From: DASYHS01 sp035998295
GTDB lineage: Bacteria; Pseudomonadota; Alphaproteobacteria; Azospirillales; Azospirillaceae
Length of the DNA stretch: 5,185 nt
NCBI RefSeq assembly: GCF_035998295.1
Contig: NZ_DASYHS010000219.1
Location: forward strand, 1-5,185
Reading direction: 5' to 3'
Shown: one piece after another, positions 1 through 5,185 of the stretch
Numbering within the stretch: the first letter of the stretch is position 1
How the letters are laid out: each line of letters begins with the position of its first letter
Made by a program: the position numbers and the translations under genes
Notes under the pieces: generated by a model
Database searches by the model: none
What the model was told of the DNA's origin: nothing
The model's input: only the letters and a program-made list of their open reading frames with translations

Positions 1-1386
1 CGGCGCCGCCTCGGTCGAGATGATGCCCTCGTTGATGCCGACGATGCCGTATTCCAGCGCCTCCGAGACGCGCCAGATCCGGCCGACGTCGCGGCTGTAG
101 AAATACGCGGCCAGGCCGAACTCGGTGTCGTTGGCCATGCGGACCGCCTCCTCCTCGGTGTGGAAGCGGAACAGCGGGGCCACCGGGCCGAAGGTCTCCT
201 CGCGCGCGACCTTCATGCGCGTGGTGACGTCGGCGAGGATCGTCGGCTCGAAGAAGCTGCCGCCGAGCGCGTGGCGCTTGCCGCCGACGACGACGCGCGC
301 ACCCTTGTCGACCGCGTCGCGGATGTGCTCCTCGACCTTCTCGACCGCGGCCATGTCGATCAGCGGGCCCTGCTGGGCGTTCTCGACCTCCAGGCCCGCC
401 CCGACCTTGAGCGCGCCCACGGCCTCGGCCAGCTTGGCGGCGAAGGCGTCGTAGACGCCGTCCTGGACCAGGATGCGGTTCGCGCAGACGCAGGTCTGCC
501 CGGTGTTGCGGTACTTCGACGCCAGCGCGCCCTTGACCGCCTCGTCCAGGTCGGCGTCGTCGAACACGATGAACGGCGCGTTGCCGCCCAGCTCCATCGA
601 CGTCTTCTTCACGGTGCCGGCGCACTGGGCCATCAGGTGCTTGCCGATCTCGGTCGAGCCGGTGAAGGTCAGCTTGCGCACCGTGGGATTGCCGGTCATC
701 TCGCCGCCGATCGCGCGGGCCGAGCCGGTGACGACCGACAGCACGCCCGCCGGCACGCCCGCGCGCTCGGCCAGCACCGCCATCGCGAAGGCGGAATACG
801 GGGTCGCGGTCGCGGGCTTGATCACCATCGGGCAGCCGGCGGCCAGCGCCGGCCCGGCCTTGCGCGTGATCATGGCGGAGGGGAAGTTCCAGGGCGTGAT
901 CGCCGCGCAGACGCCGACCGGCTCCTTCAGGACGACGATCCGGCGCCCGGGCAGGTGCTGCGGGATCGTGTCGCCGTAGATGCGCTTGCCTTCCTCGGCG
1001 AACCACTCGATGAACGAGGCGGCGTAGGCGATCTCGCCCCGCGCCTCGGCGAGCGGCTTGCCCTGCTCGGCCGTGAGGATGCGCGCGAGGTCCTCCTGGT
1101 TGGCCATCATCAGCTCGTACCAGGTGCGCAGCACCTTCGCGCGCTCCTTCGCGATCAGCGCGCGCCACGCCGGCCAGGCGCGGTTCGCCGCCTCGATGGC
1201 GCGGCGCGTCTCCTCCGCCCCCATCTCGGGCACCGTGCCGAGCACGGAGCCGTCGGCGGGGTTCGTCACCTCGATCGTGCGGCCGCTGTCGGCGCCGATC
1301 CACTCGCCGTTCACAAAGCCCCGGTCGCGCAGCAGCGAGGCGTCCTTCAGGCCGAGGCGCGCGGCCGTCTCTGCGATGTTGGGCAT
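1..1386 (-). CDS. gabD: NAD(P)-dependent succinate-semialdehyde dehydrogenase, GabD type (3' end cut by window edge)
   Basis: Aldehyde dehydrogenase superfamily enzyme expected to oxidise succinate semialdehyde to succinate with NAD(P)+, the last step of GABA degradation, in the cytoplasm. Translation from ATG 1386-1384 gives 462 residues and runs off the window still in frame. The last visible residues, EYGIVGINEGIISTEAAP, match the GabD C-terminal region, so about 30 residues are missing. Visible motifs: TPWNFP around residues 165-169 (W166, N167), cofactor lysine K190 in VIKPA, the glycine motif FTGSTEVG at 241-248, general-base E265 in MELGG, and catalytic C299 in TGQTCVCANR with a second cysteine, C301. 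The NGEW segment near residue 26 and the TCVCANR signature point to GabD rather than betaine-aldehyde or methylmalonate-semialdehyde dehydrogenases. A GGGAG Shine-Dalgarno (1398-1394) seven bases before the ATG supports the start. It lies 142 bp downstream of glmU on the same strand, probably as a separate transcript. Substrate is inferred from similarity; related semialdehydes such as glutarate semialdehyde are possible. Confidence 0.93.
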   Translation of the reverse strand, partial: MPNIAETAARLGLKDASLLRDRGFVNGEWIGADSGRTIEVTNPADGSVLGTVPEMGAEETRRAIEAANRAWPAWRALIAKERAKVLRTWYELMMANQEDLARILTAEQGKPLAEARGEIAYAASFIEWFAEEGKRIYGDTIPQHLPGRRIVVLKEPVGVCAAITPWNFPSAMITRKAGPALAAGCPMVIKPATATPYSAFAMAVLAERAGVPAGVLSVVTGSARAIGGEMTGNPTVRKLTFTGSTEIGKHLMAQCAGTVKKTSMELGGNAPFIVFDDADLDEAVKGALASKYRNTGQTCVCANRILVQDGVYDAFAAKLAEAVGALKVGAGLEVENAQQGPLIDMAAVEKVEEHIRDAVDKGARVVVGGKRHALGGSFFEPTILADVTTRMKVAREETFGPVAPLFRFHTEEEAVRMANDTEFGLAAYFYSRDVGRIWRVSEALEYGIVGINEGIISTEAAP

Positions 1387-1453
1387 CGGTGGTCTCCCGT
1401 GATCCGTTCTTTGCGCCGGGTCGGGCCCGGCCGTTCGCCGCGCAGTTTAACGA

Positions 1454-1491
1454 AGCCCCGCCGGGGGCGCCAGCGCGCCCGGTTCGGGGCT
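1454..1491 (-). terminator. GC-rich hairpin after glmU, probable transcription terminator
   Basis: Read on the minus strand, an inverted repeat begins 37 bp past the glmU stop. The outer arms AGCCCCG (1454-1460) and CGGGGCT (1485-1491) pair perfectly. The inner arms CCGGG (1461-1465) and CCCGG (1478-1482) also pair, separated from the outer stem by a 2-nt bulge (1483-1484) and closing a 12-nt loop. The transcript then continues with TCGTTAAACTG, which has only short T runs, so an intrinsic terminator would be weak by the classic rule. Position between two co-oriented, functionally unrelated genes favours a terminator. In such GC-rich DNA chance hairpins are common, and Rho-dependent ending is an alternative. 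Confidence 0.45.
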
Positions 1492-1501
1492 GCCCCGCGC
1501 G

Positions 1502-1539
1502 CCGCGGTCACGTCCCCGCGCACCGCGGTCACGTTCCCG
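1502..1539. repeat. Tandem duplication, 17 bp matched at 21-bp period, spanning the glmU stop
   Basis: CCGCGGTCACGTCCCCG at 1502-1518 is repeated at 1523-1539 with one change (C to T at 1535), a period of 21 bp. The second copy contains the glmU stop codon (1529-1531) and the first lies just beyond it. Each copy includes the self-complementary core CCGCGG. It looks like a local slippage duplication at the 3' end of glmU rather than a mobile element. Confidence 0.6.
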
Positions 1540-2911
1540 ACGGCGCCTGTCCCGTCTTGGCCGCCTTCGCCGCCTTCCCGCGCTCGCGCAGCCGGGCCCC
1601 GCCGCCGTCCAGCACGCGCTGCCGGCCGCGCGCGATCGCGAGCGCGTCGTCCGGCACCTCCGCGGTCACGACGCTGCCGGCCGCGACGACGGCCCCGGCC
1701 CCGACCGACACCGGCGCCACCAGCGCCGTGTTGGAGCCGATGAAGGCGCCGGCGCCGATCTCGGTGCGGTGCTTCAGGTAGCCGTCGTAGTTGCAGGTGA
1801 TGGTCCCGGCGCCGATGTTGGCGCGCTCGCCCACGGCCGCGTCGCCGATGTAGCTGAGATGGTTCGCCTTGGCGCCGCGGCCGAGCCGGGCGTTCTTGAC
1901 CTCGACGAAGTTGCCGACATGGCAGTCCGGCCCGATTTCCGCCCCCGGGCGCAGCCGCGCGAACGGGCCGATCCGGGCACCCTCGGCGATGCGCACGCCC
2001 TCCAGGTGGCAGAACGCCAGGATCTCGACCCCGTCGGCGACCTCGACCCCCGGCCCGAAGAACACGTTCGGCCCGATCACGACGTCGCGGCCGAGGCGGG
2101 TGTCGGCGGCGAGCCACACCGTGCCGGGATCGACCAGCGTCGCCCCCTCCTCCATCGCGCGCCGGCGCAGCCGCTCCTGGAGCAGCCGCTCGACCTCGGC
2201 CAGCTCGACCCGCGAGTTGACGCCGACGACCTCGCCGGCCGGGCCCTCGACGACCCGGCAGGCATGGCCGAGCGAGCGGGCGACCGCGACCGCGTCGGTC
2301 AGGTAGAACTCGCCCTTGGCGTTGTCGCTGCCGATGCGGTCCAGCAGGTCCCACATCCGGGCGCCGTCGAAGGCCATCAGCCCGGCGTTGCACAGGCCGA
2401 TCGCGCGCTGCTCCTCGCTCGCGTCCAGGAACTCGACGATCGCCTCCAGCCGCCCGGTGCCGTCGGTGACCAGCCTTCCATAGGCGCCGGGCTCGTCCGG
2501 GCGCATGCCCAGCACGACGACGGCCGGATCGTCGGCGGCCGCGCGGGCGTCGCGCAGGGCGCGCAGCGTCTCAGGGGTGACCAGCGGCGTGTCGCCGTAG
2601 AGCACGATCACGTCGCCCGCGAAGCCTTCCAGCGCGCCGCGCGCCGCCAGCACGGCGTCGGCGGTGCCGCGCTGCTCGGCCTGGACCGCGACCGGGTGCG
2701 GGGCGACCGCGTCGCGCACGGCGTCCATGCCGGGCCCGACGACGACGACGACGCGCTCGGGCGCCAGATCCCCGGCGGCGTCGAGGGCGTGGCGGACCAT
2801 CGGCCGGCCGGCGACCTCGTGCAGCACCTTGGGCAGGCGCGACTTCATCCGGGTGCCCTTGCCGGCGGCGAGCACGATACAGGCGAGGGGGCGCTGGGCT
2901 TGGCTGGTCAT
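1529..2911 (-). CDS. glmU: Bifunctional N-acetylglucosamine-1-phosphate uridyltransferase / glucosamine-1-phosphate acetyltransferase
   Basis: Cytoplasmic enzyme that acetylates glucosamine-1-phosphate with acetyl-CoA and then uridylates the product with UTP, giving UDP-GlcNAc for peptidoglycan and lipopolysaccharide. It has 460 residues, close to the E. coli 456. The N-terminal nucleotidyltransferase domain (about 9-230) has LAAGKGTRM at 14-22, the QRGTADAV uracil-binding loop at 80-87, metal-binding D107 in YGDTPLV, and N232 in VNSR. A linker helix follows, then a left-handed beta-helix of hexapeptide repeats (about 260-430). The acetyltransferase site is intact: R321, K339, catalytic H351 in KANHLSYIGD, Y354, N374 and K380, matching E. 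coli R333, K351, H363, Y366, N386 and K392 with a constant 12-residue offset. The tail after about 440 is Lys/Ala-rich. The start at 2911 gives a family-like N-terminus; an in-frame ATG at 2923 (MDRF extension) is possible, and neither has a strong Shine-Dalgarno. The frame stays open far upstream antisense to gph, which is a GC artefact. glmS does not follow. Confidence 0.97.
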   Translation of the reverse strand: MTSQAQRPLACIVLAAGKGTRMKSRLPKVLHEVAGRPMVRHALDAAGDLAPERVVVVVGPGMDAVRDAVAPHPVAVQAEQRGTADAVLAARGALEGFAGDVIVLYGDTPLVTPETLRALRDARAAADDPAVVVLGMRPDEPGAYGRLVTDGTGRLEAIVEFLDASEEQRAIGLCNAGLMAFDGARMWDLLDRIGSDNAKGEFYLTDAVAVARSLGHACRVVEGPAGEVVGVNSRVELAEVERLLQERLRRRAMEEGATLVDPGTVWLAADTRLGRDVVIGPNVFFGPGVEVADGVEILAFCHLEGVRIAEGARIGPFARLRPGAEIGPDCHVGNFVEVKNARLGRGAKANHLSYIGDAAVGERANIGAGTITCNYDGYLKHRTEIGAGAFIGSNTALVAPVSVGAGAVVAAGSVVTAEVPDDALAIARGRQRVLDGGGARLRERGKAAKAAKTGQAPSGT

Positions 2912-3025
2912 GAAGCGGTCCATCGGGTTCGCGAGGTGGCGCGCAGGCCGATTTACTGCCACAGTCCGCACCCCGCCCCCAAGCCGAAAGGTGGGCGACC
3001 CCGATCGAGTCAGCCGCGAGCCGCC
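2912..3025. promoter_or_regulatory. Divergent intergenic region between glmU and gph
   Basis: These 114 bp separate the 5' ends of glmU (minus) and gph (plus) and must hold promoters for both. No box pair with good spacing is visible. The only AT-rich island is 2950-2957, read AGTAAATC on the minus strand, which could contribute a -10 for glmU. A TTGGGG on the same strand (2982-2977) lies about 20-21 bp upstream, too far for a standard sigma-70 spacer. A weak dyad, GTGGC (2936-2940) with GCCAC (2958-2962), flanks the island. No clear Shine-Dalgarno precedes either start codon. The promoter role rests on position more than on sequence. Confidence 0.35.
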
Positions 3026-3709
3026 ATGCCCCAGCCCCCCGTTACCCGCCCCGGGGCCGTCATCTTCGACCTCGACGGCACCCTGATCGACAGCGCCCCC
3101 GACATCGGCGCCGCCCTCAACCGCTTCCTCCTCCGCCACGGCCGCCCGCCCGTCACCGACGCGCAGGTCCGCACCATGATCGGGGACGGCGCCGGGAACC
3201 TGCTCCGCTACGCCTTCGCCGCGACGGGCGCGCCCCTGGAGCCGGGCGGCGAGGCCCGGCTGCTGCCGGACTTCCTCGACGACTACGAGGCCCAGCCCGC
3301 CGACCCGCGCACGCTCTATCCCGGCGTGCCGGAGACGCTGGAGGCGCTGGCCGCCGCGGGCATCGCGCTCGGCCTGTGCACGAACAAGCCCGAGCGCGTG
3401 ACCCGCGTCGTGCTGGACCAGGTCGGCCTCGCCACCCGCTTCGCGGCGGTCGCCGGCGGCGACACGCTGGCGTTCCGCAAGCCCGACGGCCGCCACCTCG
3501 CCTGGGTGGCCGAACGGCTCGGCGCGGCACCCGGCACCTCGGTGATGGTCGGCGACAACGCCAACGACGTCGGCGCCGCGCGCGCCGCCGGCATGCCGGT
3601 GATCGCCGTCAGCTACGGCTATCCCCGCATGCCCGTCGCCGAGCTCGGCGCCGACCTCGTGATCGACCGCTTCGCCGACCTGCCCGGCGCGCTGGCCCGG
3701 CTGCGCTAG
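3026..3709 (+). CDS. gph: HAD-family phosphatase, probable phosphoglycolate phosphatase
   Basis: Expected to hydrolyse 2-phosphoglycolate to glycolate, salvaging damage products from DNA repair or RubisCO oxygenation, in the cytoplasm with Mg2+. It has 227 residues, somewhat shorter than E. coli Gph (252). All four HAD motifs are present: motif I FDLDGTLIDS with nucleophile D15 and acid/base D17; motif II T119 in LCTNKPE; motif III K152 in FRKPDGRHL; motif IV GDNANDV with metal ligands D177 and D181. The alpha-helical C1 cap (about 24-95) includes the Gph-like MIGDGAGNLL at 51-60. ATG 3026 places motif I 14 residues in, as usual for the family, but no strong Shine-Dalgarno precedes it and the frame is open upstream. 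It is divergent from glmU, and its TAG overlaps the stop of the convergent oxidoreductase gene. Other small phosphate esters (for example in the pyrophosphatase PpaX or beta-phosphoglucomutase branches) remain possible, but cap and motifs favour Gph. Confidence 0.9.
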   Translation: MPQPPVTRPGAVIFDLDGTLIDSAPDIGAALNRFLLRHGRPPVTDAQVRTMIGDGAGNLLRYAFAATGAPLEPGGEARLLPDFLDDYEAQPADPRTLYPGVPETLEALAAAGIALGLCTNKPERVTRVVLDQVGLATRFAAVAGGDTLAFRKPDGRHLAWVAERLGAAPGTSVMVGDNANDVGAARAAGMPVIAVSYGYPRMPVAELGADLVIDRFADLPGALARLR

Positions 3710-4743
3710 CCGGTGATCTCCCCAGAAATCTCCAGGGTCAGGTCGTCCGGCGACAGGGCCTGCAGGAAACTCCGCGCGTCGAACGCCGCGCCGGGCGGCT
3801 GGGCGCCGCGGCGCCGCACCTCGCCGTCGAGGATGCGCCGCAGCGCCTCGCAGGCCAGCGGCGCCGTGACGGCGTAGATGTCGCGCCCGCGCGCCGTGGC
3901 CCGGCGGATGTCGCCCTGCCTGCGGACCATCACGTCGACCACGAAGGTCTGCGCCGACCGTCCCGACCCGTCGGCGGCCTCGGGCGGCGGCGTCGCCCCG
4001 TCCCGGATGTCGCGCAGCGCCCGGTGGTTGAGATAGGTGTGAAGCTCGGTCACGCGCAGGTGCCGCGCGATCAGGACGACCTCCGAGAACGGAAGCTCGG
4101 TCATGTCCTGGCGCCCGAACGGCTCCGGGAAGCCCCATGAGACCTCGGGCGCCGGCTGGGGCAGCGGCGCCAGCCGCCCCTCGGCGACGACCATGCGCCG
4201 GGACGTGTTCCGCCTGCCGGTGATGCGCGTGCCCTCGGTCGGATGCCAGCTGTCCAGCGCGATCCCGACCCGGATCTCGTCGGCGGCATCCCAAGTCCCC
4301 ATCGCCGCCGTGGCGAGGAGATCGGCAAGCCCGCCGTAGAACCCCATCGCCGGAACGAACACCAGCCCCGCCGCGCGCGCGGGCTCGTCGAACGTCTCCA
4401 TCGTCGCCAGCGCGCTCGGCTGTTCGGCCGTCACGTCCAGATAGTGGATGCCCGCGCGCAGGGCGGCCGCGGCGACGGCGTCGGCCGTGTCCAGGAACGG
4501 GCCGGCGCAGTTCACGACCGCCGCCGTGCCGGCGAACGCACGGTCGAGCGATGCCGGGTCGTCGATCGAGGCGGTCCTGGTCGCCACGCCCTGCCCGCCG
4601 AACCCCGACGCTTCAAGCTTCGCGCCGTCCCGGGCCACCGCCACAGGCACGAACCCGCGCCGCCGCAGCTCCGCGACCACGAAGCGCCCCGTATGCCCCG
4701 TCGCCCCGAACACCGCGACGCGTTCCTCCCGCCCGATCGTCAT
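3706..4743 (-). CDS. Saccharopine dehydrogenase-like NAD(P)-binding oxidoreductase, substrate unknown
   Basis: A 345-residue soluble protein with an N-terminal Rossmann fold. VAVFGATGHTG at 9-19 is the glycine-rich dinucleotide loop, R38 in VAVARD ends the second strand where an arginine often favours NADP, and VVNCAGPF (76-83) with AGIHYLDVTAEQ (97-108) is the signature seen in saccharopine-dehydrogenase-like and trans-acting enoyl-reductase-like proteins. AMGFYGGLADLLA (near 133-145) resembles the segment entering their C-terminal domain. No signal peptide or membrane segment is apparent. True lysine-pathway saccharopine dehydrogenases differ, and no lysine gene lies nearby, so the substrate cannot be named; reduction of an activated carbonyl or enoyl compound is a guess. 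The start at 4743 is supported by GAGGAA (4751-4746) just upstream, with tight spacing. The stop TAG shares the palindrome CTAG with the gph stop. The gene is divergent from a TetR regulator with a paired operator overlapping its promoter, which suggests inducible expression. Confidence 0.85.
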   Translation of the reverse strand: MTIGREERVAVFGATGHTGRFVVAELRRRGFVPVAVARDGAKLEASGFGGQGVATRTASIDDPASLDRAFAGTAAVVNCAGPFLDTADAVAAAALRAGIHYLDVTAEQPSALATMETFDEPARAAGLVFVPAMGFYGGLADLLATAAMGTWDAADEIRVGIALDSWHPTEGTRITGRRNTSRRMVVAEGRLAPLPQPAPEVSWGFPEPFGRQDMTELPFSEVVLIARHLRVTELHTYLNHRALRDIRDGATPPPEAADGSGRSAQTFVVDVMVRRQGDIRRATARGRDIYAVTAPLACEALRRILDGEVRRRGAQPPGAAFDARSFLQALSPDDLTLEISGEITG

Positions 4744-4751
4744 GCTTCCTC

Positions 4752-4775
4752 ACGCTACAGACCTGTTTGTTTCTC
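4752..4775. promoter_or_regulatory. Putative TetR operator, promoter-proximal half (O2)
   Basis: Contains the imperfect dyad ACAGACCTGTTTGT (4757-4770), following the pattern AC-nn-AC-nn-GT-nn-GT. It begins with ACGCTAC (4752-4758), the same heptamer that flanks the neighbouring dyad. Together with the right-hand copy it forms a long inverted repeat: 4751-4766 pairs with 4787-4802 at 15 of 16 positions, around a 20-nt spacer. It lies just downstream of the predicted start of the oxidoreductase transcript. Assignment to the adjacent TetR protein is inferred from position and symmetry. Confidence 0.55.
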
Positions 4776-4777
4776 AG

Positions 4778-4801
4778 ACGCTACGTACAGGTCGGTAGCG
4801 T
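4778..4801. promoter_or_regulatory. Putative TetR operator in the promoter spacer (O1)
   Basis: A 24-bp dyad with perfect 7-bp outer arms, ACGCTAC (4778-4784) and GTAGCGT (4795-4801), around a 10-nt centre. The minus-strand core ACCGACCTGTACGT (4796-4783) matches the other operator's core ACAGACCTGTTTGT at 11 of 14 positions and follows the same AC-nn-AC-nn-GT-nn-GT symmetry. The two dyad centres are 26 bp apart, in opposite orientation. It covers the whole spacer and -10 of the predicted oxidoreductase promoter, the usual position for repression by steric exclusion. Confidence 0.62.
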
Positions 4802-4806
4802 GTCAA
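4778..4806 (-). promoter_or_regulatory. Predicted sigma-70-type promoter of the oxidoreductase gene
   Basis: On the minus strand a perfect consensus -35, TTGACA (4806-4801), is followed after exactly 17 bp by TAGCGT (4783-4778). The latter keeps the T1, A2 and T6 positions of the -10 consensus. Transcription would start near 4771 and give a leader of about 28 nt before the ATG at 4743. The weak -10 coincides with an operator arm, so its sequence is constrained by repressor binding as well. No equally good promoter for the divergent tetR gene was found. Confidence 0.5.
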
Positions 4807-4830
4807 GCCCGTCCGTGCTACAGATCGGCC

Positions 4831-4836
4831 AGGAGG
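4831..4836 (+). promoter_or_regulatory. Ribosome binding site of the tetR gene
   Basis: AGGAGG, the full anti-Shine-Dalgarno complement, lies seven bases before the ATG at 4844. This is the strongest ribosome binding site in the window and fixes the tetR start. Confidence 0.85.
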
Positions 4837-4843
4837 TTCGCGA

Positions 4844-5185
4844 ATGCCCAGCAGCCGGACTACCGCCGACACGCGCCCCGCCGCGGAGGTGAGGGACCGG
4901 ATCCTGGAGACGGCGTCAGCCCTCTTCTACCGCCAGGGCGTGCGCGCCGTCGGCGTCGACCTCGTGGTCGAGAAGGCGGGCGTGGCCAAGACGAGCCTCT
5001 ACCGCCATTTCCGCACCAAGGACGACCTCGTAGCCGCCTTCCTTCAGCGCGAGGATGAGGATTTCTGGCGCTGCTGGGACCGTGTCGCGGGGCGCCATGC
5101 GGACGATCCCGCCGCCGAGTTGGACGCGCATCTCGACTGGATCGGCGAGCGCGTCGGCCGGCCGAACTACCGCGGGTGCCCGCAG
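4844..5185 (+). CDS. TetR-family transcriptional regulator (C-terminus beyond window)
   Basis: The first 114 residues of a TetR/AcrR-type repressor, open to the window end; family members are usually about 190-220 residues, so most of the ligand domain is missing. After a polar leader (1-15), the DNA-binding domain spans about 17-63: helix 1 RDRILETASALFYRQG, the VGVDLVVEKAGVAK segment (36-49) and the recognition helix TSLYRHF (50-56), followed by the typical KDDL. The visible ligand-domain start ends in YRGCPQ with C112; a Gly-Cys-Pro motif here is frequent in this family. It is divergent from the oxidoreductase gene, and the 100-bp gap between them carries two dyads suited to a dimeric repressor, implying control of that gene and of itself. 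Ligand unknown. Confidence 0.92.
   Translation, partial: MPSSRTTADTRPAAEVRDRILETASALFYRQGVRAVGVDLVVEKAGVAKTSLYRHFRTKDDLVAAFLQREDEDFWRCWDRVAGRHADDPAAELDAHLDWIGERVGRPNYRGCPQ

Noticed and set aside
160..1743. 527-codon open frame on the plus strand.
   Set aside because: Antisense shadow of gabD and the adjacent gap; composition is Arg/Ala/Gly/Asp-rich with no recognisable domain, while gabD motifs are unambiguous on the other strand.
1347..2393. 348-codon minus-strand open frame overlapping glmU in a shifted frame.
   Set aside because: Arg/Gly-rich frame-shadow of glmU; no domain and it also overlaps the gabD start.
1769..3025. N-terminal extension of gph to a 646-residue protein.
   Set aside because: The extension is antisense to glmU and has no domain character; HAD motif I begins 14 residues after ATG 3026 as in other Gph proteins.
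2912..4294. Open frame continuing upstream of glmU to a 921-residue protein.
   Set aside because: It runs antisense to gph and through the oxidoreductase gene in another frame. The upstream part is Arg/Gly/Ala-rich low-complexity translation typical of stop-poor GC-rich DNA; GlmU homology begins at about 2911.
4243..5058. 271-codon plus-strand frame covering the intergenic operator region and tetR start.
   Set aside because: Antisense to the oxidoreductase and out of frame with tetR, which has a perfect AGGAGG and a clear helix-turn-helix.
1..5185. Possible mobile, phage, defence or biosynthetic cluster.
   Set aside because: No transposase, integrase, terminal repeats, toxin-antitoxin, nuclease or synthase gene is visible; all five genes are ordinary chromosomal families with even base composition.

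Overview
This is a very GC-rich window with strong G/C third-position bias and long spurious open frames on both strands. It looks chromosomal and is most consistent with an alphaproteobacterium (Rhodospirillales/Rhizobiales-like). The basis is the neighbouring glmU and gph genes, the alphaproteobacterial look of both proteins, and the short 227-residue Gph. That assignment is an inference. There are five protein-coding genes, two of them cut by the window edges. I see no tRNA, rRNA, CRISPR array, insertion sequence or phage gene.

Layout from left to right. (1) Positions 1-1386, minus strand: a GabD-type succinate-semialdehyde dehydrogenase missing its last ~30 residues at the window edge. 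(2) Positions 1387-1528: a gap holding a GC-rich hairpin (probable glmU terminator) and a 21-bp-period tandem duplication that reaches back over the glmU stop codon. (3) Positions 1529-2911, minus strand: complete GlmU, which makes UDP-N-acetylglucosamine. (4) Positions 2912-3025: divergent control region. (5) Positions 3026-3709, plus strand: a complete HAD phosphatase of the phosphoglycolate phosphatase type (Gph). (6) Positions 3706-4743, minus strand: a 345-residue saccharopine-dehydrogenase-like NAD(P)-binding oxidoreductase of unknown substrate, whose stop codon shares a palindromic CTAG with that of gph. (7) Positions 4744-4843: an operator/promoter region. (8) Position 4844 to the end, plus strand: the N-terminal 114 residues of a TetR-family repressor.

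How the genes relate. GlmU (cell-wall precursor), Gph (2-phosphoglycolate salvage) and GabD (GABA/succinate semialdehyde catabolism) are housekeeping or catabolic genes with no sign of a joint pathway. The one evident regulatory unit is at the right: the TetR regulator and the oxidoreductase are divergent, and the gap between them carries a 16-bp-arm inverted repeat (15 of 16 pairing) made of two related dyads. One dyad lies in the 17-bp spacer of a promoter with a consensus TTGACA -35 box facing the oxidoreductase. This predicts ligand-controlled repression of the oxidoreductase and probably autoregulation. I found no convincing undescribed multi-gene system; the operator architecture and the unassigned oxidoreductase are the items most worth following up.
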